Source of the DNA: CAVSXS01 sp963767715
GTDB lineage: Bacteria > Chloroflexota > Ktedonobacteria > Ktedonobacterales > Ktedonobacteraceae
Length of the DNA: 64,000 bases
Reading direction: 5' to 3'
NCBI GenBank assembly: GCA_963767715.1
Contig: CAVYFA010000001.1
Coordinates: 434,001 to 498,000, forward strand
Position numbers and translations under genes: made by a program. Shown one piece after another: positions 63,045-64,000 of the stretch (position 1 is its first letter; every line of letters begins with the position of its first letter). The notes below the pieces were generated by a model. The model did not search any database, was not told the DNA's origin, and worked only from the letters and a program-made list of their open reading frames with translations.

Positions 63045-64000
63045 TTACAGGTAATCCTCTCGCCGAGCTATGCCGGCCACATGCTCTCCTTTGAGGAAGT
63101 GGTGGATATTTTCAGCGGCCAGGCGGGTGGCGTCGATTATGGCATGGGCAACGATGCCGGAGTTATGCGGGGAGCCCAGCACATTGGGCAGATCCAGGAA
63201 GGGATATTCCATGCGAAAGGTGCCGTGCAGGAGCGGTTCGGTCCACCAGGCATCGATGCCGAGCAGGAAGTTGGGATGGCTCCTGGCGTGATTGTAAAGC
63301 GCTTCCTCATGGATAATCGCGCCGCGGGCGACGTTGACCAGGATGGCATCGAGTTTCATCCAGGACAGTTGCTGCTCACCGATGAGTCCCCTGGTGGCCT
63401 TCGTGAGGGGTAACGAGATAACTATCACGTCGCTCTCCCGTAGCACGTGCTCAAGATCGCGGAGGGTGCCAAGGAAGTCTACCGGCTCGGGACTGTTTCC
63501 AGTGGTATTGATGGCATAGATGCGCATGCCGAAGACGCGCATGAGGTGGGCCGTGGCTCGCCCGATTCCTCCAAAGCCGAGAATACCAGCCGTCATGCCA
63601 GCAAGCGAGCGGTTGGGGATAAATTGATCAAATTCGCCCTGTTTTAGTTTCTGGTTTTGCACGAGCAGGCGTTTGGCCAGGGCCAGCGTCATAGCCATGA
63701 CGTGTTCGGCCATGGGAGCGGCATAGGCTCCGGGATTGCTGGCGACAAGAATGTGGGAGGGCAGGTCGGCAAACGGCATGTGGTCTGCTCCAGCGGAAAT
63801 GAGCTGGATGAATCTGACGTGCTGCAAGTGGAGATAGTCCTCTCGCGGAATTTCTCGCGTGAAGTTAAACGAGTGGAGGATGTCGGCATGCTCCAGAACC
63901 TGTTCCCGCTGCGTTGGTGGGATCTCGCTGAGAAAGGTGAGGGAGGCTTCGCTGCCCAGGATCTGCTGGAAGAGCGCCTTCCGCTCGGGTGGCGTAGGAT
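63045..64000 (-). CDS. D-2-hydroxyacid dehydrogenase, 5' end outside the window
   Basis: At least 318 residues; the frame stays open to the right edge without a start that is clearly right. NAD fold: GILGFGGIGRATAHLMRVFG; catalytic Arg NVARGAIIHEEAL; Glu region IDAWWTEPLLHG (Glu shifted, as in some members); His in GSPHNSGIVAH. The upstream part reads REQVLEHADILHSFNFTRE. The second such dehydrogenase in the window (the other is at 32312). Confidence 0.87.
   Translation of the reverse strand, partial: PTPPERKALFQQILGSEASLTFLSEIPPTQREQVLEHADILHSFNFTREIPREDYLHLQHVRFIQLISAGADHMPFADLPSHILVASNPGAYAAPMAEHVMAMTLALAKRLLVQNQKLKQGEFDQFIPNRSLAGMTAGILGFGGIGRATAHLMRVFGMRIYAINTTGNSPEPVDFLGTLRDLEHVLRESDVIVISLPLTKATRGLIGEQQLSWMKLDAILVNVARGAIIHEEALYNHARSHPNFLLGIDAWWTEPLLHGTFRMEYPFLDLPNVLGSPHNSGIVAHAIIDATRLAAENIHHFLKGEHVAGIARREDYL

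Noticed and set aside
1..64000. tRNA, rRNA or riboswitch genes
   Set aside because: No cloverleaf, conserved rRNA stretch or known riboswitch core was recognised by eye; a covariance search (tRNAscan-SE, Rfam) would settle this.

Overview
The window looks like chromosomal DNA of a GC-rich, F420-using, menaquinone-making bacterium, most likely a Chloroflexota of the Ktedonobacteria type. This is inferred from a Ser/Thr kinase with a long Thr/Pro linker, several F420-linked enzymes (two LLM oxidoreductases and a PPOX protein), menA, small P-loop kinases, VOC, DinB and epoxide hydrolase genes, and many intergenic repeats that end in CCCCTAC. I saw no rRNA, tRNA, CRISPR array or replication origin, and no core ribosomal or replication operon, so this is accessory or metabolic territory.

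Layout. 0-4.9 kb: a secreted protein, a frameshifted 3-hydroxyisobutyrate-type dehydrogenase, a lipoprotein esterase, a decayed acyltransferase, and a 306-bp IS630-derived miniature element. 4.9-7.5 kb: a tight redox cluster (sulfite-oxidase-like Mo protein, FAD/NAD reductase, zinc-ribbon protein, DyP peroxidase). 7.6-13.7 kb: a methyltransferase, a MaoC / acyl-CoA ligase / R2lox operon, a SprT-like metalloprotein and a VOC protein. 13.7-20.5 kb: a kinase with a partner gene, menA, a DsbA-like gene with TGA at its first active-site cysteine, a membrane protein and a YkgJ protein. 21-30.4 kb: a TPR protein, a histidine phosphatase, a P-loop kinase, then two divergent NTPases. One of these is a roughly 1,661-residue cytoplasmic beta-propeller / helical-repeat / Ig-like / STAND-type ATPase; a small two-TM protein lies beyond it. 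30.6-39.4 kb: nitroreductase, HpcH aldolase, hydroxyacid dehydrogenase, deaminase-like, GT9, PAP2, cyclase, UPF0303, and an MFS-MarR pair with a clear operator. 39.6-49.1 kb: serine hydrolase, LLM enzymes, hydrolases, VOC, NUDIX. 49.2-64 kb: methyltransferase, ECF sigma with anti-sigma-like partner, epoxide hydrolase, an eight-blade PQQ-type propeller, an Mrr-type endonuclease fused to an HTH, a small unit bracketed by inverted repeats, an IS701-type remnant, VOC-ArsR, another P-loop kinase, a 7TM-type sensor lacking a kinase, a PPOX protein, and a hydroxyacid dehydrogenase that runs off the right edge.

Two points affect the whole annotation. First, at least ten otherwise intact genes carry single-base frameshifts, so either the assembly has residual indel errors or the region is decaying. 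I reconstructed these genes and give the breakpoints. Second, at least three dispersed intergenic repeat families are present, and two genes read through into repeats at their 3' ends. The best candidates for something new are the propeller-STAND ATPase locus and the possible UGA-encoded selenocysteine in the DsbA-like gene. Both are hypotheses from sequence reading alone.
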